This document shows positions 1 through 8,686 of a stretch of DNA of 37,467 nucleotides, piece after piece. Position numbers and translations under genes: made by a program. Position 1 is the stretch's first letter. Each line of letters starts with the position of its first letter. The notes beneath the pieces are model-generated. The model saw only the letters and a list, made by a program, of their open reading frames with translations, made no database searches and had not been told where the DNA came from. The DNA comes from Deltaproteobacteria bacterium (GTDB lineage Bacteria; UBA10199; JACPAL01; JAHFST01), in NCBI GenBank assembly GCA_023265625.1, contig JAHFST010000003.1:1-37467 (forward strand), in the 5' to 3' direction.

Positions 1-106
1 GGTTCAGACCCGGTTTAAGAGTTCCTGCCCCTTCTTTATCAAATCTTCCGAATTTCTTCCCTCAACAACTTACTGAAATTACTCGGTTATTTTTCACCCC
101 CAGAAA
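1..106. other. Left edge, no gene seen
   Basis: I see no open frame, RNA gene or clear promoter here. The stretch may hold the end of an upstream transcript or the promoter of the pyruvate kinase gene, but no good -35/-10 pair or Shine-Dalgarno sequence stands out. Confidence 0.4.
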
Positions 107-1906
107 ATGAACGCACATTTTTCCATTAAATTCCGAATACCCTTTGTGAACGTCGGCAGCATTTCCACCTTTGTCCAGATAAAGTCGGGAGCGGCATCCG
201 AGCCACATCCCCTTGTCTTAGCGGCTAACCTCAAATGTGGCTCTCCTTTATCCAGCCAAGAAGTTCCCTTGACCAAGGCGGTGGTAACCGTTGGGCCTAG
301 TTGTGATGACGCGGAGACTTTGCGGCGGCTCATCCAGGCTGGTGCGACCGGGTTTCGCTTCAATATGTCTCATGTGTGCGATGAAGCGACTTTGCAAAAG
401 ACCCTTCAGACAGTATTAAGGATTCGTCTCTTAGCGGCACAGGAAAAACGTGAAGTGGCTATTTTTGCGGACATGAAGGGGGCAGAGTTCAGGGTTCGCT
501 CCGATGGATCCATTCCGTTGGCAGTGGGCGATATCGTTCGCATCACGACGCGGCCGGGAAAATCCTCCAAATCGGGTTCTATGGTCACAATCCATATTGA
601 AGGACCTGAGAGATACCAACTGGTCAGAGACCTGAAGAGACATAATGAACCGAAATTTATGGAGGCGGCCAGGCCAATTGTCTTAATTGACGATGCCAAT
701 GTGGGTATCGAGCTACACCATTGGTCGGAACTTTTTGTAGCCGATGATCCTGACGCGATTTGTGGGACAGTTCGATTTGGTTCCATGCTGCATCCTAACA
801 AAGGGCTCAATTTCCCCGGTCTTGATCTGCCGCACCTTCCCGGTATGACGACGGCGGATCACTGGATTTTGGAAAAAATATTCGATGTTAATTTTGTGGC
901 CGCCTCTTGGGGTGTGTTTCAAGACTCAGATTCTGAGATCGCCCAGATGGTGGCGGACGCCTCGGCAAATGGTATTTTTCATCTCCTGGGTTTTGATTAT
1001 GTGGCCCCATCGTTTGTGCGCACCTTCGAGGACTTGGAACGATTTAAACACCTCTTACAATCAGTGGCGGCTTACCATATTGGGTTGATTCCTAAAATTG
1101 AAACGGGTGAAGCCGTCGATCCGGATGTTTTATCATCGTTGATGTCACATCCCTGGACACGAGGTGTCATGGTGGCTCGCGGCGACCTGGCCGCCCAGGT
1201 AGGGCTGGAACGGGTACCCTTCTTTCAGAGAGAGGTGCTGCGCAGGGCCAGAGAGGCGGGCAGGTTTTCCATAGTGGCAACCGATGTCCTAGGCTCCATG
1301 ACAGCGGGAAATCCCCGCGCCACGAGGTCGGAGCATGATGGACTTTTTGGCATTGTGGAATTTGGCGGCGATAGTTTTATGTTGTCCAATGAAACAGCGG
1401 CTGGCAAAAGGCCGGCTGAAGTTGTCGCCTATGCCCTGCATACCCTGCTGGATCGGTATATGGAAGGGGTTTTGAGCCAATTGGATGTGCGTAATAGCCA
1501 ACGGGTCACCTTGCTCGACAAAGCTGAGAGACATTATGCGGCCATGTTGGAGGATCGAACCATTTCTCTTGAAATGAAGCTGCAGGCCAAACTCTATCTG
1601 GATCTGATGCGCGTGACCCTTGGGGCTGATCATGATCCGTTGATTGATGGACTGGTTGTGTGGTCGCACCGGGGGGAAAGCGTTCGCTTCATGGCTCAAG
1701 CCCTCCCGGGGCTTCCGGTCTATGTTGTCACCGATAATCGTCGTGTGGCCCGTGAAGCGTCGTTGATGCGAAGCATGTATCCTATTTTGGTAAAAGAAAA
1801 GCCCAGGGATGGAAAAGAGTTACTGAACGTCGTAATGTCTACCATCCAACCGCCGCCTGGCAAAACGGACTACCTATTGCAGGTCATGCATAATTTGGAT
1901 GTGTGA
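107..1906 (+). CDS. pyk: Divergent pyruvate kinase
   Basis: Pyruvate kinase converts phosphoenolpyruvate and ADP to pyruvate and ATP in the cytosol, the last step of glycolysis. The family start (TKAVVTVGPS) appears only at residue 56. It is followed by RFNMSH, DMKGAEFR, LIDDANVGIEL, GLNFPGLDLP, FVAASW, the catalytic-lysine motif IPKIETGEA, VMVARGDLA, VATDVLGSM, NPRATRSE and SNETAAGKRP, then a C-terminal domain with WSHRGESVR. Several motifs differ from the usual forms (DTKGPEIR, SGETAKGKYP), and 599 residues is long for a family of about 470-590. The first 54 residues look unlike the family. A TTG at 269 would give a normal N-terminus, but neither start has a clear ribosome binding site. It lies tail to tail with the malic enzyme gene, which also makes pyruvate. 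The family is clear; activity is probable but not certain given the divergence. Confidence 0.8.
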   Translation: MNAHFSIKFRIPFVNVGSISTFVQIKSGAASEPHPLVLAANLKCGSPLSSQEVPLTKAVVTVGPSCDDAETLRRLIQAGATGFRFNMSHVCDEATLQKTLQTVLRIRLLAAQEKREVAIFADMKGAEFRVRSDGSIPLAVGDIVRITTRPGKSSKSGSMVTIHIEGPERYQLVRDLKRHNEPKFMEAARPIVLIDDANVGIELHHWSELFVADDPDAICGTVRFGSMLHPNKGLNFPGLDLPHLPGMTTADHWILEKIFDVNFVAASWGVFQDSDSEIAQMVADASANGIFHLLGFDYVAPSFVRTFEDLERFKHLLQSVAAYHIGLIPKIETGEAVDPDVLSSLMSHPWTRGVMVARGDLAAQVGLERVPFFQREVLRRAREAGRFSIVATDVLGSMTAGNPRATRSEHDGLFGIVEFGGDSFMLSNETAAGKRPAEVVAYALHTLLDRYMEGVLSQLDVRNSQRVTLLDKAERHYAAMLEDRTISLEMKLQAKLYLDLMRVTLGADHDPLIDGLVVWSHRGESVRFMAQALPGLPVYVVTDNRRVAREASLMRSMYPILVKEKPRDGKELLNVVMSTIQPPPGKTDYLLQVMHNLDV

Positions 1907-1927
1907 GGCGATATTGAAAAAATCTGC

Positions 1928-3511
1928 CTAACCCGGCAGGTGATCTCCAAAGACTTCGTTGAGGAAGTCGCGATAGGTGACAGCGTTGTATGCCCGAGTG
2001 TTCACCCCATCACGGACGGCGGCATCCGCCACTCCAGAAGCCACCCAAGGGACCACACGGGGATCGAATGGTTTTGGAATGAGAGAGAGCGGACCAAAGA
2101 CCTTTCCTTGGCCGCCATACATGGCTGCTAAAGCTGCTGGGACATCTTGCCGGGCAAGTCTGGCCAGGGCCTTGGCGGTTGCATTCTTCATCGTGGGAGT
2201 GACCATGCGCGCCCCAACATCAATCGAACCGCGGCCGATTCCTGGAAAGCCAAGGACATTATTAACTTGATTTGGGTAATCAGACCGTCCTGTGGCCATG
2301 ACCAGATCTGAGCCCCTTGACTTTCTTGCCTCATGGGCGAGATCCCAAGAAATTTCCGGATCAGGGTTGGCGCAGGCGAACACGATCGGTTTATCGGCCA
2401 TCGAGGCGATCATGGCCTCCGTAACGGTATTACCCGCCGAGAGTCCTATGAAGACATCGGCGCCTTTTAGGGCTTGTTCCAAGGTGGCCAGATCCGTGTT
2501 TTGGGCAAAGGCTTGTTTGGTTTGATGCAGACTCTCGTAGTCTGAGCGGCTCCGCCGAATGACCCCCTTGCTGTCGCACATGATAATCTGGCTGCGCTCA
2601 ATATTCAGTGAGGTCATAATCATATTGGCACAGGCAATGGCCGAAGCGCCCGCGCCGGCAAAGACGATCTTCAGCTTGGTCCGGGCGGCTTCATGATTCT
2701 TTTGTTGCACGCGCAGTGCATTTTCCAGGCCGGCTGCGGTGATGGTTGCTGTTCCATGTTGATCGTCATGAAAGACGGCGGTGGGAAGAGGAGTCCGACT
2801 CATGATACCAGTGAGTATCGATTCGATTCTAAAACAACCAGGGGCCGTAATATCTTCCAAATTGATGAACGGACAATTGGGCCACAGATCTTGGACCCGT
2901 TCTATAAATTTATCCGGATCTTGTTGGGCAATGGTGACGTCGACCGCATTGAGCTTGGCAAATCGATGATAAAGAACGGCTTTTCCTTCCATGACCGGTT
3001 TCGATCCAATAGCCCCTTTGTTCCCAATCCCCAACACGGCACTACCATCACTAATGACGTACACCGTGACTCCGCGGTTGGTATAGCGTTCTGCAAAACG
3101 AAGATCTCTGGCAATCGCATGGCAAGGGAAGGCAACCCCTGGGCTGTACAGGAGAGAAAGATCCCTGGCATTTTCCAATGGTTTAACCGGGGTATTAACC
3201 AGTTTTCCAGGTTGACCTTCACAGTGAATCGCTTCCGCATCTCTCACTAGCTCGATGCGGTTAAAAAGCCTTGTTAAAGCACCGGTGTCGGAAGGATGAC
3301 CACCCTCACGAATTGCGTCCAGTGTGGACATATCTTTTTGCAAACAATCGGCCAATTCCGGGACGTCCGTAAGATCGAGTGCGCGAATAGTTTCCAGGAT
3401 GGACGTGAGTGGCTGGCCAGTTTGCAAGGCCGCTAACCCTTGAGTTGCTGCTTGGGCCAAAGGCGTGATCGGTGGCGTGAAAGCCGAATGATAAAGTGCG
3501 ACAGATCCCAT
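1928..3511 (-). CDS. maeB: Malic enzyme, MaeB type without PTA domain
   Basis: Oxidative decarboxylation of malate to pyruvate with NAD(P) in the cytosol. The central part follows the MaeB type: LSLLYSPGVAFPC, VISDGSAVLGIGN, KPVMEGKAVLY, INLEDITAPGCF, the signature VFHDDQHGTAT, a Rossmann GAGASAIAC, and GRSDYPNQVNNVLGFPG near the end. At 527 residues it lacks the C-terminal phosphotransacetylase-like domain of the long enteric MaeB. It carries an N-terminal extension of about 100 residues (up to about KLVNTPVKPL) that I do not recognise. The gene stands alone on the minus strand after a palindromic element that separates it from the next upstream gene. Its last codons overlap a short inverted repeat (CTGCC/GGCAG) facing the pyruvate kinase gene. 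Cofactor choice between NAD and NADP cannot be read here. Confidence 0.9.
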   Translation of the reverse strand: MGSVALYHSAFTPPITPLAQAATQGLAALQTGQPLTSILETIRALDLTDVPELADCLQKDMSTLDAIREGGHPSDTGALTRLFNRIELVRDAEAIHCEGQPGKLVNTPVKPLENARDLSLLYSPGVAFPCHAIARDLRFAERYTNRGVTVYVISDGSAVLGIGNKGAIGSKPVMEGKAVLYHRFAKLNAVDVTIAQQDPDKFIERVQDLWPNCPFINLEDITAPGCFRIESILTGIMSRTPLPTAVFHDDQHGTATITAAGLENALRVQQKNHEAARTKLKIVFAGAGASAIACANMIMTSLNIERSQIIMCDSKGVIRRSRSDYESLHQTKQAFAQNTDLATLEQALKGADVFIGLSAGNTVTEAMIASMADKPIVFACANPDPEISWDLAHEARKSRGSDLVMATGRSDYPNQVNNVLGFPGIGRGSIDVGARMVTPTMKNATAKALARLARQDVPAALAAMYGGQGKVFGPLSLIPKPFDPRVVPWVASGVADAAVRDGVNTRAYNAVTYRDFLNEVFGDHLPG

Positions 3512-3640
3512 ATAATCCCCCCTGATTTTTGTGTTTTAGACTCTCCCATACAACCGAGATAAAAGCTCATCGCCGACTACTTTTTTAAGTTGCTAGTTTT
3601 TTTATTTTTTTTGATGCACATAATTTACAACAACTGGTCC

Positions 3641-3713
3641 TGTAGGGGCGACCCGGTGGGTCGCCCGAAACCTCGACATGACCCGGAGGGCGTCCCACCG
3701 GGACGCCCCTACA
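3641..3713. repeat. Paired-hairpin TGTAGGGGC element, copy A
   Basis: A 73-base element with TGTAGGGGCG and CGCCCCTACA ends. The left hairpin is GGGCGACC/GGTCGCCC with loop CGGTG. The right hairpin is GGGCGTCC/GGACGCCC with loop CACCG. The stems differ, but the two loops are reverse complements. The right end supplies the TAG stop of the membrane-protein gene on the minus strand (3709-3711). The element lies between that gene and maeB and has a T-rich flank on the maeB side, so it may also end transcription. Confidence 0.9.
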
Positions 3714-4284
3714 ACAATCGTGATCCCATGAGCGATACGACCACTGGGATCAGTAGATTATCGAGATTTTTAAACGGCAGCGATTCCACCGCCGCCCCCA
3801 CCGTAGCAAGCAGGAGGGCTTGGGCCGGGGGGAGCCAATACAGCCCGCCGACAAAAGTGACCAAGAGATACGCCAACGATCCCACCCAGGTTTTGCGCCG
3901 GTTGAAGAAGAGGCGCGTCTTGCCCCAACAGCGGCCCGAGACCGCCGCCACGGTGTCTCCCAGGCAGACGTGGAAGATGGCCAGGGCGGCGATGCGGCGG
4001 TCAAAAAAGATGAGGCTGAACATGACCCCGATGGCCAGAAAATAGGCCGGCCAGGCGAAGCCCAGTTTTTGTTCGTCGGGGCGTTTGGAGTATTTGGTTA
4101 ACGCGGAGATGAGGGGGATGTGCCAGCCCTTGATAAGGCCCCACTCGATGATGGGGTAGACGATGAAAAAGAAACCGATGATCCCCAAGACTATTTTTTC
4201 GGAATAATACAATAGCGGGATGAAGAGCAGGCCCGCGGTGTGGACCCCCTTGCGAATCAATTCTCGTCGGGAGGCTGGGATCAC
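3709..4284 (-). CDS. Dolichol/phytol kinase-like membrane protein
   Basis: An integral membrane protein of 191 residues that resembles the SEC59/VTE5 group of CTP-dependent isoprenol kinases, related to phosphatidate cytidylyltransferases. Visible marks are the N-terminal RKGVHTAG, a central LGDTVAAVSGRCWGKTR, KTWVGSLAYL, and the C-terminal AAVESLPFKNLDNLLIP, whose Asp and Glu positions are typical of this group. About five hydrophobic segments are spread through the protein. Its ATG overlaps the end of gltX by four bases, so the two are probably cotranscribed and translationally coupled. Its TAG stop lies inside the adjacent palindromic element, but the family's C-terminal motif is intact, so little or nothing has been lost. 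The substrate is unknown; a polyprenol or other lipid alcohol is an inference from the family. Confidence 0.7.
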   Translation of the reverse strand: MIPASRRELIRKGVHTAGLLFIPLLYYSEKIVLGIIGFFFIVYPIIEWGLIKGWHIPLISALTKYSKRPDEQKLGFAWPAYFLAIGVMFSLIFFDRRIAALAIFHVCLGDTVAAVSGRCWGKTRLFFNRRKTWVGSLAYLLVTFVGGLYWLPPAQALLLATVGAAVESLPFKNLDNLLIPVVVSLMGSRLL

Positions 4285-5705
4285 GGGAGGATGGACAGTC
4301 GTTTTAACACCTGTTCCTTGCCTAAAATCGTCATGACCTCAAAGATGCCGGGAGAAACAGTCGTGCCGGTTAGGGCCACCCGGAGTGGTTGGGCGAGTTT
4401 CACCATTTTGAGACCCTTGGACTTGATGAGGTCTTCGGCGAGGGCCTTCAAGGTGGCTTCATGGAAGGGCTCGGCGGCTTGTAACTGTGGCGTAAATTCC
4501 CGGAGTAGGTCCAGGGCCTCGGGTGTGAGAACCTTTTGCTCGGCTTCGGGATCGATCTCAACGGTATCGACGAGGAAAAATTTCAAATCATTGGCCAGGT
4601 CCACCAAGGTCTTGGCCCGCTCCTTGACCAAGGCGATCGCCTTTAAAAACTTCGGTCCCTCCGGCAGGACGAGCCCCAATTTTTCCACGAAGGGTCGCAC
4701 CAAGGTCGCCAGCGTTTCTTCGCCGTAATTTTTCAAATAGTGATTGTTGAGCCACAGCAACTTCTCCTGATTGAACACCCCGCCGGACTTGCCCACATGA
4801 TCCAGGGAAAATTTTTGGATCAATTCTTCCCGACTGAAAATTTCCTCGTCGCCGTGGGCCCACCCGATCCGCGACAAAAAATTAATCAGCGCATCGGGCA
4901 AAAATCCCATATCGCGGTAAGCCAAGACCGAGGTGGCCCCGTGGCGTTTGGAGAGACGTGACTTGTCGGCCCCCAGGATCATCGGGAGATGGGCGAACTG
5001 GGGCAGGGGATAATCCAAGGCCTCGTAGAGTTGAATCTGCCGCGGGGTGTTGTTTAAGTGGTCGTCGCCGCGAATCACATGGCTGATGCGCATCAGGGCA
5101 TCATCGATGACCACGCAAAGATTGTACGTGGGAACCCCGCTGCCAGTCGGGCCCCGACCGCTGCGGCCGATCACCAGGTCGTCCAACTCGCTATTTTGAA
5201 ACGTGACATCCCCTTTGATGAGGTCATGCACCACCGTGGCCCCTTCGTCGCGGTTCAGAAAACGGATACAGTAAGGCTTGTCTTGAGTCTGGTTGGCCTG
5301 GCGGCAACGGCCGTCGTACTTGGGTTTTTCCCCCTTGGCGGTTAATATTTTTTTTCGTTCCTCGAGTTCCTCGGGTGTGCAGAAACACTTGTAGGCGCGG
5401 CCGATGGCGATGAGTTTGTCGACGTGGGATTTGTAAAGCTCCATCCGATCCGTCTGGCGAAACGGTCCCTCGTCGGCGTCCAGCTTGAGCCAGGACATGC
5501 CTTCTAAAATGGAACGAATCGATTCATCGGTGGAACGTTCCCGGTCCGTGTCTTCGATGCGCAAGATAAAAGAGCCGCCCAGTTGCCGGGCCAGCAGCCA
5601 GTTGAACAAGGCCGTCCGCGCACCCCCGATGTGGAGGTAGCCGGTGGGGGAGGGGGCGAAACGAAATCGTGGCGCGGTTTTTTTCGGGTCGGTTGTTGGC
5701 GACAT
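4281..5705 (-). CDS. gltX: Glutamyl-tRNA synthetase
   Basis: Charges tRNA-Glu (possibly also tRNA-Gln, if the cell uses the amidotransferase route) with glutamate in the cytosol. The class I signatures are present: FAPSPTGYLHIGGARTALFN with the HIGH-type HIGG near residue 25, and DKSRLSKRHGATS as the KMSKS loop near residue 255. The insert CFCTPEEL...YDGRC has the CxC...Y...C pattern of a zinc-binding GluRS. The length of 474 residues is normal, and the C-terminal anticodon-binding part continues to the end. It overlaps the following membrane-protein gene by four bases. The start at 5705 is 15 residues before the conserved FAPSPTG block, a usual spacing. Confidence 0.96.
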   Translation of the reverse strand: MSPTTDPKKTAPRFRFAPSPTGYLHIGGARTALFNWLLARQLGGSFILRIEDTDRERSTDESIRSILEGMSWLKLDADEGPFRQTDRMELYKSHVDKLIAIGRAYKCFCTPEELEERKKILTAKGEKPKYDGRCRQANQTQDKPYCIRFLNRDEGATVVHDLIKGDVTFQNSELDDLVIGRSGRGPTGSGVPTYNLCVVIDDALMRISHVIRGDDHLNNTPRQIQLYEALDYPLPQFAHLPMILGADKSRLSKRHGATSVLAYRDMGFLPDALINFLSRIGWAHGDEEIFSREELIQKFSLDHVGKSGGVFNQEKLLWLNNHYLKNYGEETLATLVRPFVEKLGLVLPEGPKFLKAIALVKERAKTLVDLANDLKFFLVDTVEIDPEAEQKVLTPEALDLLREFTPQLQAAEPFHEATLKALAEDLIKSKGLKMVKLAQPLRVALTGTTVSPGIFEVMTILGKEQVLKRLSILP

Positions 5706-5756
5706 GGGGTGCTTTTAGTGTCTTTGACGGGGAAGGGCAACATAAATCCGGTCAGA

Positions 5757-5773
5757 CAATACTCACTCGCTAT
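5757..5773. repeat. Short repeat downstream of pfk, copy 1
   Basis: CAATACTCACTCGCTAT matches CAATACTCGCGCGCTAT at 23477-23493 in 15 of 17 positions, and weaker likeness continues to the left. Both lie just after the stop codon of a minus-strand gene (pfk here, hisH there). It overlaps the hairpin TACTC/GAGTA. Confidence 0.4.
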
Positions 5774-5782
5774 GAGTAGCGT

Positions 5783-6931
5783 TTAACCATAAAGTGCTTG
5801 CCAAAGGCCTCCCACATAGAGCTGATGAATGAGGCTTTGTCCATCCGTGAAGAAACCGACCAGCGGAATTGTGGGGCTTGGGACAACATCTACCGGGACG
5901 ATGACATTGTATTTTGACTCGCTTACCAGCTGTGCCGCTCGTAGGCCGGCCACCATCCCACCCAGGATATCACTTGAGACTGGATCGGCCCCGCGTAATT
6001 GATGAAGCGGGGCATTGTGTTGTGTGCTGACCCGGCATTCTTGTTGGATGGTATGGGCCAGGGCCTCGCCAATCTTGCGGGCCACGGGACGCAGTCCCTT
6101 GCTTCCCTGCTCCAAGAAACGTTCCCCGCTAGCATTGGTCCAATCGGCCGATTCTCCCACCACGATGACAAAATTTTTGTTTAGGTCAAGGGCGGTCTGG
6201 ATCCTGGGATAGAGGGCTTGTTGCAAATCGATGGGAACCTCCGGGACGATGGCATAGTCGGCTCCACCAGCTGCAGCGACTCCCAAGGCCAAGGCCCCAC
6301 TGGCTCCACCCATGATCTCGACCACCATGACCTTGCCACAACTCATGGAGGTGGCGGAGAGGGCTTGGAGGGATTTTTTACCGGCGTCCACGGCGGAGTC
6401 AAAACCCAAGGTCTTGGTGGAAAGAAAGTCGCCGTCAACCGTGGCAGGGATAAAGACGATTTTGGCCGAATGTTGCGCAACCAAGGTTTCCGAGACAAAA
6501 CCACTGCCATTGCCTCCCATGACAATCAGTCCCTGAAATTTTGCCAAGTGTCCCAGGGCGATTTCAAGGGGATTTTCCACCCCCGCAATTTTTTCGATCG
6601 GACTTTTATGGCGAACCCCCGTGCCAGGGAGCGAACTGGGCCACAGGCGAATTCCATTCAGTTGGGTTTGAGTGACGCGGACAAATTGCCCCAAGGGATC
6701 CGTGAGTCCAGACCACCCGTTCAGCACTGCCCATGGTTCCCAACCGAGCCTTCCCAGACCGATCACGGCCCCTTCGAGGGCGGCATTCATTCCGGGAGAG
6801 TCGCCCCCGCCATGGAGGAGCAGGACACTATTTTTTGCGGGGTTGGCCGGACTTCCCGCCGTCAGGATCAGGCGATTGAAATCACGATAAGGTATGGGGC
6901 CACCGGGATAAGAAGCTTGCGGAACAGTCAT
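5783..6931 (-). CDS. pfkA: Divergent ATP-type 6-phosphofructokinase homologue
   Basis: Member of the PfkA family, which phosphorylates fructose 6-phosphate. GGGDSPGMN (41-49) is the nucleotide-site glycine motif. GGNGS (138-142) stands where GGDGS is usual, PATVDGD (161-167) replaces PGTIDND, and EIMGGASG (204-211) replaces the usual MGRxxG. The late substrate motif is kept as HQLRGADPVSSD. Gly after GGN and Ala in PAT rather than Asp and Lys fit the ATP-using rather than the pyrophosphate-using type. The Asp-to-Asn change in GGDGS and the missing Arg of MGR touch magnesium and sugar-phosphate binding in the known enzymes, so activity or substrate may have changed. The protein has 382 residues against 320 for the short bacterial form. 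It is the last gene after the toxin-antitoxin pair on the same strand. Confidence 0.72.
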   Translation of the reverse strand: MTVPQASYPGGPIPYRDFNRLILTAGSPANPAKNSVLLLHGGGDSPGMNAALEGAVIGLGRLGWEPWAVLNGWSGLTDPLGQFVRVTQTQLNGIRLWPSSLPGTGVRHKSPIEKIAGVENPLEIALGHLAKFQGLIVMGGNGSGFVSETLVAQHSAKIVFIPATVDGDFLSTKTLGFDSAVDAGKKSLQALSATSMSCGKVMVVEIMGGASGALALGVAAAGGADYAIVPEVPIDLQQALYPRIQTALDLNKNFVIVVGESADWTNASGERFLEQGSKGLRPVARKIGEALAHTIQQECRVSTQHNAPLHQLRGADPVSSDILGGMVAGLRAAQLVSESKYNVIVPVDVVPSPTIPLVGFFTDGQSLIHQLYVGGLWQALYG

Positions 6932-6982
6932 GTTATAAGCATCGGCGGATTTGATAGCAGGTTGCTTAGTTTTTAGATTTTT

Positions 6983-7243
6983 TTAATCCCCGTAATGAGT
7001 CCGGCAACGTTCCACGTAGACAACACGGTTTGACAAGTCGACAGAATAGACCAGTCGGTCTTGATAGGAGAGGCGGAGAGAATAACTTCCTTGCAATTCA
7101 CCCACCAGATGTTTTCCCTCAAATGGGGTGTTTTGCAAGATCTCGTGGCAGAGCTTTTTTACCTTAGCCCGTAGTTTAGGGGCGAGTTTATCAAAATCTT
7201 TGGCCGCTTGCCGTGTGAAACGGACTTCAAAGGCTTGATTCAT
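6983..7243 (-). CDS. RelE/YoeB-family toxin
   Basis: A small basic protein of 86 residues with the RelE/ParE fold signature: EVRFTRQAAKDFDKL at the start, then LQGSYSLRLSYQDRLVY and a C-terminal VERCRTHYGD. The basic core and the final His-Tyr pair match the YoeB/Txe type of ribosome-dependent mRNA interferase. It follows the antitoxin gene with a four-base overlap (ATGA), the usual order for YefM-YoeB pairs. It is expected to be held inactive by the upstream antitoxin and released when that protein is degraded. RelE versus YoeB assignment is not firm. Confidence 0.85.
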   Translation of the reverse strand: MNQAFEVRFTRQAAKDFDKLAPKLRAKVKKLCHEILQNTPFEGKHLVGELQGSYSLRLSYQDRLVYSVDLSNRVVYVERCRTHYGD

Positions 7244-7497
7244 GATCGACTAAAGACTTTTTCCATGGGAATGGTCTTCCCCGTTTTGATCTCTCGTTTT
7301 GATTTTTGGTAGGCCTTACGAAATCCGGGACTGGAAAGGAGGTAGAGGGTTTCAAGCAGCGATTCATACTCTTCTTCAGAAATAAGAATAGCGTTTCCGT
7401 CCTTGTAAGGGATGCGGAATAGTTTGTTTTTTTTGAGAGAGGCTTTGAGTAATTCAAAAAAATGAGCCCGGGCTGCCGTGGCGTGGATAGTCTCCAT
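7240..7497 (-). CDS. Phd/YefM-family antitoxin
   Basis: An antitoxin of 85 residues. The N-terminus METIHATAARAHFFELL fits the Phd/YefM DNA-binding fold, the middle holds ILISEEEYESLLETLYLL, and the charged C-terminal half (after residue 60) would wrap the toxin. The start matches the family exactly. The candidate promoter ends only five bases before this ATG and no Shine-Dalgarno sequence is seen, so the message may be leaderless. A TGTAC...GTACA inverted repeat in the promoter matches the core used by YefM for self-repression, so the pair is likely autoregulated. Confidence 0.87.
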   Translation of the reverse strand: METIHATAARAHFFELLKASLKKNKLFRIPYKDGNAILISEEEYESLLETLYLLSSPGFRKAYQKSKREIKTGKTIPMEKVFSRS

Positions 7498-7502
7498 AGC
7501 TC

Positions 7503-7531
7503 AATGTACCTAAAAGCGTACATCTTGTCAA
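7503..7531 (-). promoter_or_regulatory. Promoter and YefM-type operator of the toxin-antitoxin pair
   Basis: On the minus strand TTGACA (7531-7526) is followed by a 17-base spacer and TACATT (7508-7503), a good -35/-10 pair. The inverted repeat TGTAC-N8-GTACA (7505-7522) lies across the spacer and -10, where bound antitoxin would block RNA polymerase. Transcription would begin about base 7496, right at the antitoxin start codon. Confidence 0.6.
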
Positions 7532-7547
7532 TTTTCAATTTGACAAG
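7524..7547. repeat. Inverted repeat after ilvC
   Basis: CTTGTCAA and TTGACAAG face each other across eight bases, ending one base from the ilvC stop codon. It contains the -35 hexamer of the toxin-antitoxin promoter. It may be an ilvC 3' hairpin or a second operator arm; there is no T-run to mark a terminator. Confidence 0.5.
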
Positions 7548-8618
7548 CTACTTCTTGACCAGGTCAGCTGTTTTCAGGGCGGGGGAGATCACCTCGCCGG
7601 TGTGCTGCTCCCGCTTTTGCACCGAGCCGTCCAACCAAGGCATCATGGAGCGGAGCTGGTCTCCGACCTTTTCGATCAGGCTGCCGGAGAGTTCCTTGCG
7701 GAACTGTTTGAGTTGGGGCATGCCACTCTCGCACTCCTCGATATATTCCTTGGCGAATTTTCCCGACTGGATCTCTTCGAGGATTTTGGCCATCTCTTTT
7801 TTGGTGGTCTCGTTGATCAGGCGCGGCCCGCGGGTATAGTCGCCGTACTCGGCGGTGTTGGAGATGGAGTAGCGCATGTTGGCGATGCCGCCGTTGTAGA
7901 TCAGGTCGACAATCAGTTTGACCTCATGGAGGCATTCAAAATAGGCCACTTCGGGTTGATAACCCGCCTTGACGAGGGTTTCAAAACCCGCTTGGATCAG
8001 GGCCGTGACACCGCCGCACAGGACGGATTGTTCACCAAATAAATCAGTCTCAGTCTCTTCCTTGAAGGTTGTTTCAATGACACCGGCGCGGGCGCCGCCA
8101 ATGCCACGGGCGTAGGCGAGCCCAATTTGCTTGGCCTTGCCACTGGCATCCTGGCCGACGGCGATCAGGCAGGGGACACCCACTCCGGATTGGTACTGGG
8201 ATCGGACCAAGTGTCCCGGCCCCTTGGGGGCGATCAACAGGCAGTCCAGGTCGGGGCGCGGCACGACTCGTTTGAAATGGATGTTGAACCCATGGGCAAA
8301 AAACAGGGCGGCGCCTTTTTTGAGATTGGGGGCGATGTGATCATCCCAGAGTTTTTTCTGGTCTTCATCGGGGATGACGATCATCACCACATCGGCGGAA
8401 CGGGCCGCCTCGTCGGGATTCGTCAAGACGTTGACCCCAGCGGCCTTGGCCCGGTCGATCGCCTTGCTTTCCGGGCGGAGGCAAACACTCACATCCAGTC
8501 CGCTGTCCTTGAGGTTCAGCGTGTGGGCATGTCCTTGGGAACCATAACCAAAAATAACGATCTTCTTCCCCTTCAGTAAGCCCAAATCTGCGTCTTTTTC
8601 ATAGTAAACGGTTGCCAT
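7548..8618 (-). CDS. ilvC: Ketol-acid reductoisomerase
   Basis: Second common step of valine, leucine and isoleucine synthesis: isomerises and reduces acetolactate or acetohydroxybutyrate with NAD(P)H in the cytosol. The Rossmann motif [19 protein letters not shown] is near residue 24. [36 protein letters not shown] and the C-terminal knotted domain with [19 protein letters not shown] and [14 protein letters not shown] are all present. The 356 residues fit the short class I form. The start at 8618 has a good AAGGAG on the minus strand. No other ilv gene is nearby. Confidence 0.96.
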   Translation of the reverse strand: MATVYYEKDADLGLLKGKKIVIFGYGSQGHAHTLNLKDSGLDVSVCLRPESKAIDRAKAAGVNVLTNPDEAARSADVVMIVIPDEDQKKLWDDHIAPNLKKGAALFFAHGFNIHFKRVVPRPDLDCLLIAPKGPGHLVRSQYQSGVGVPCLIAVGQDASGKAKQIGLAYARGIGGARAGVIETTFKEETETDLFGEQSVLCGGVTALIQAGFETLVKAGYQPEVAYFECLHEVKLIVDLIYNGGIANMRYSISNTAEYGDYTRGPRLINETTKKEMAKILEEIQSGKFAKEYIEECESGMPQLKQFRKELSGSLIEKVGDQLRSMMPWLDGSVQKREQHTGEVISPALKTADLVKK

Positions 8619-8686
8619 AGAGACTCCTTAGTTAGTCGTTAAGTCGCCCTGATTAGGTTATTTTATGCGTCCTGACAATGGTTTTT

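Noticed and set aside
1-12. GGTTCAGACC resembles a tRNA T-loop
   Set aside because: No acceptor stem or other arms can be formed around it, and the true T-loop has GGTTCGANNCC.
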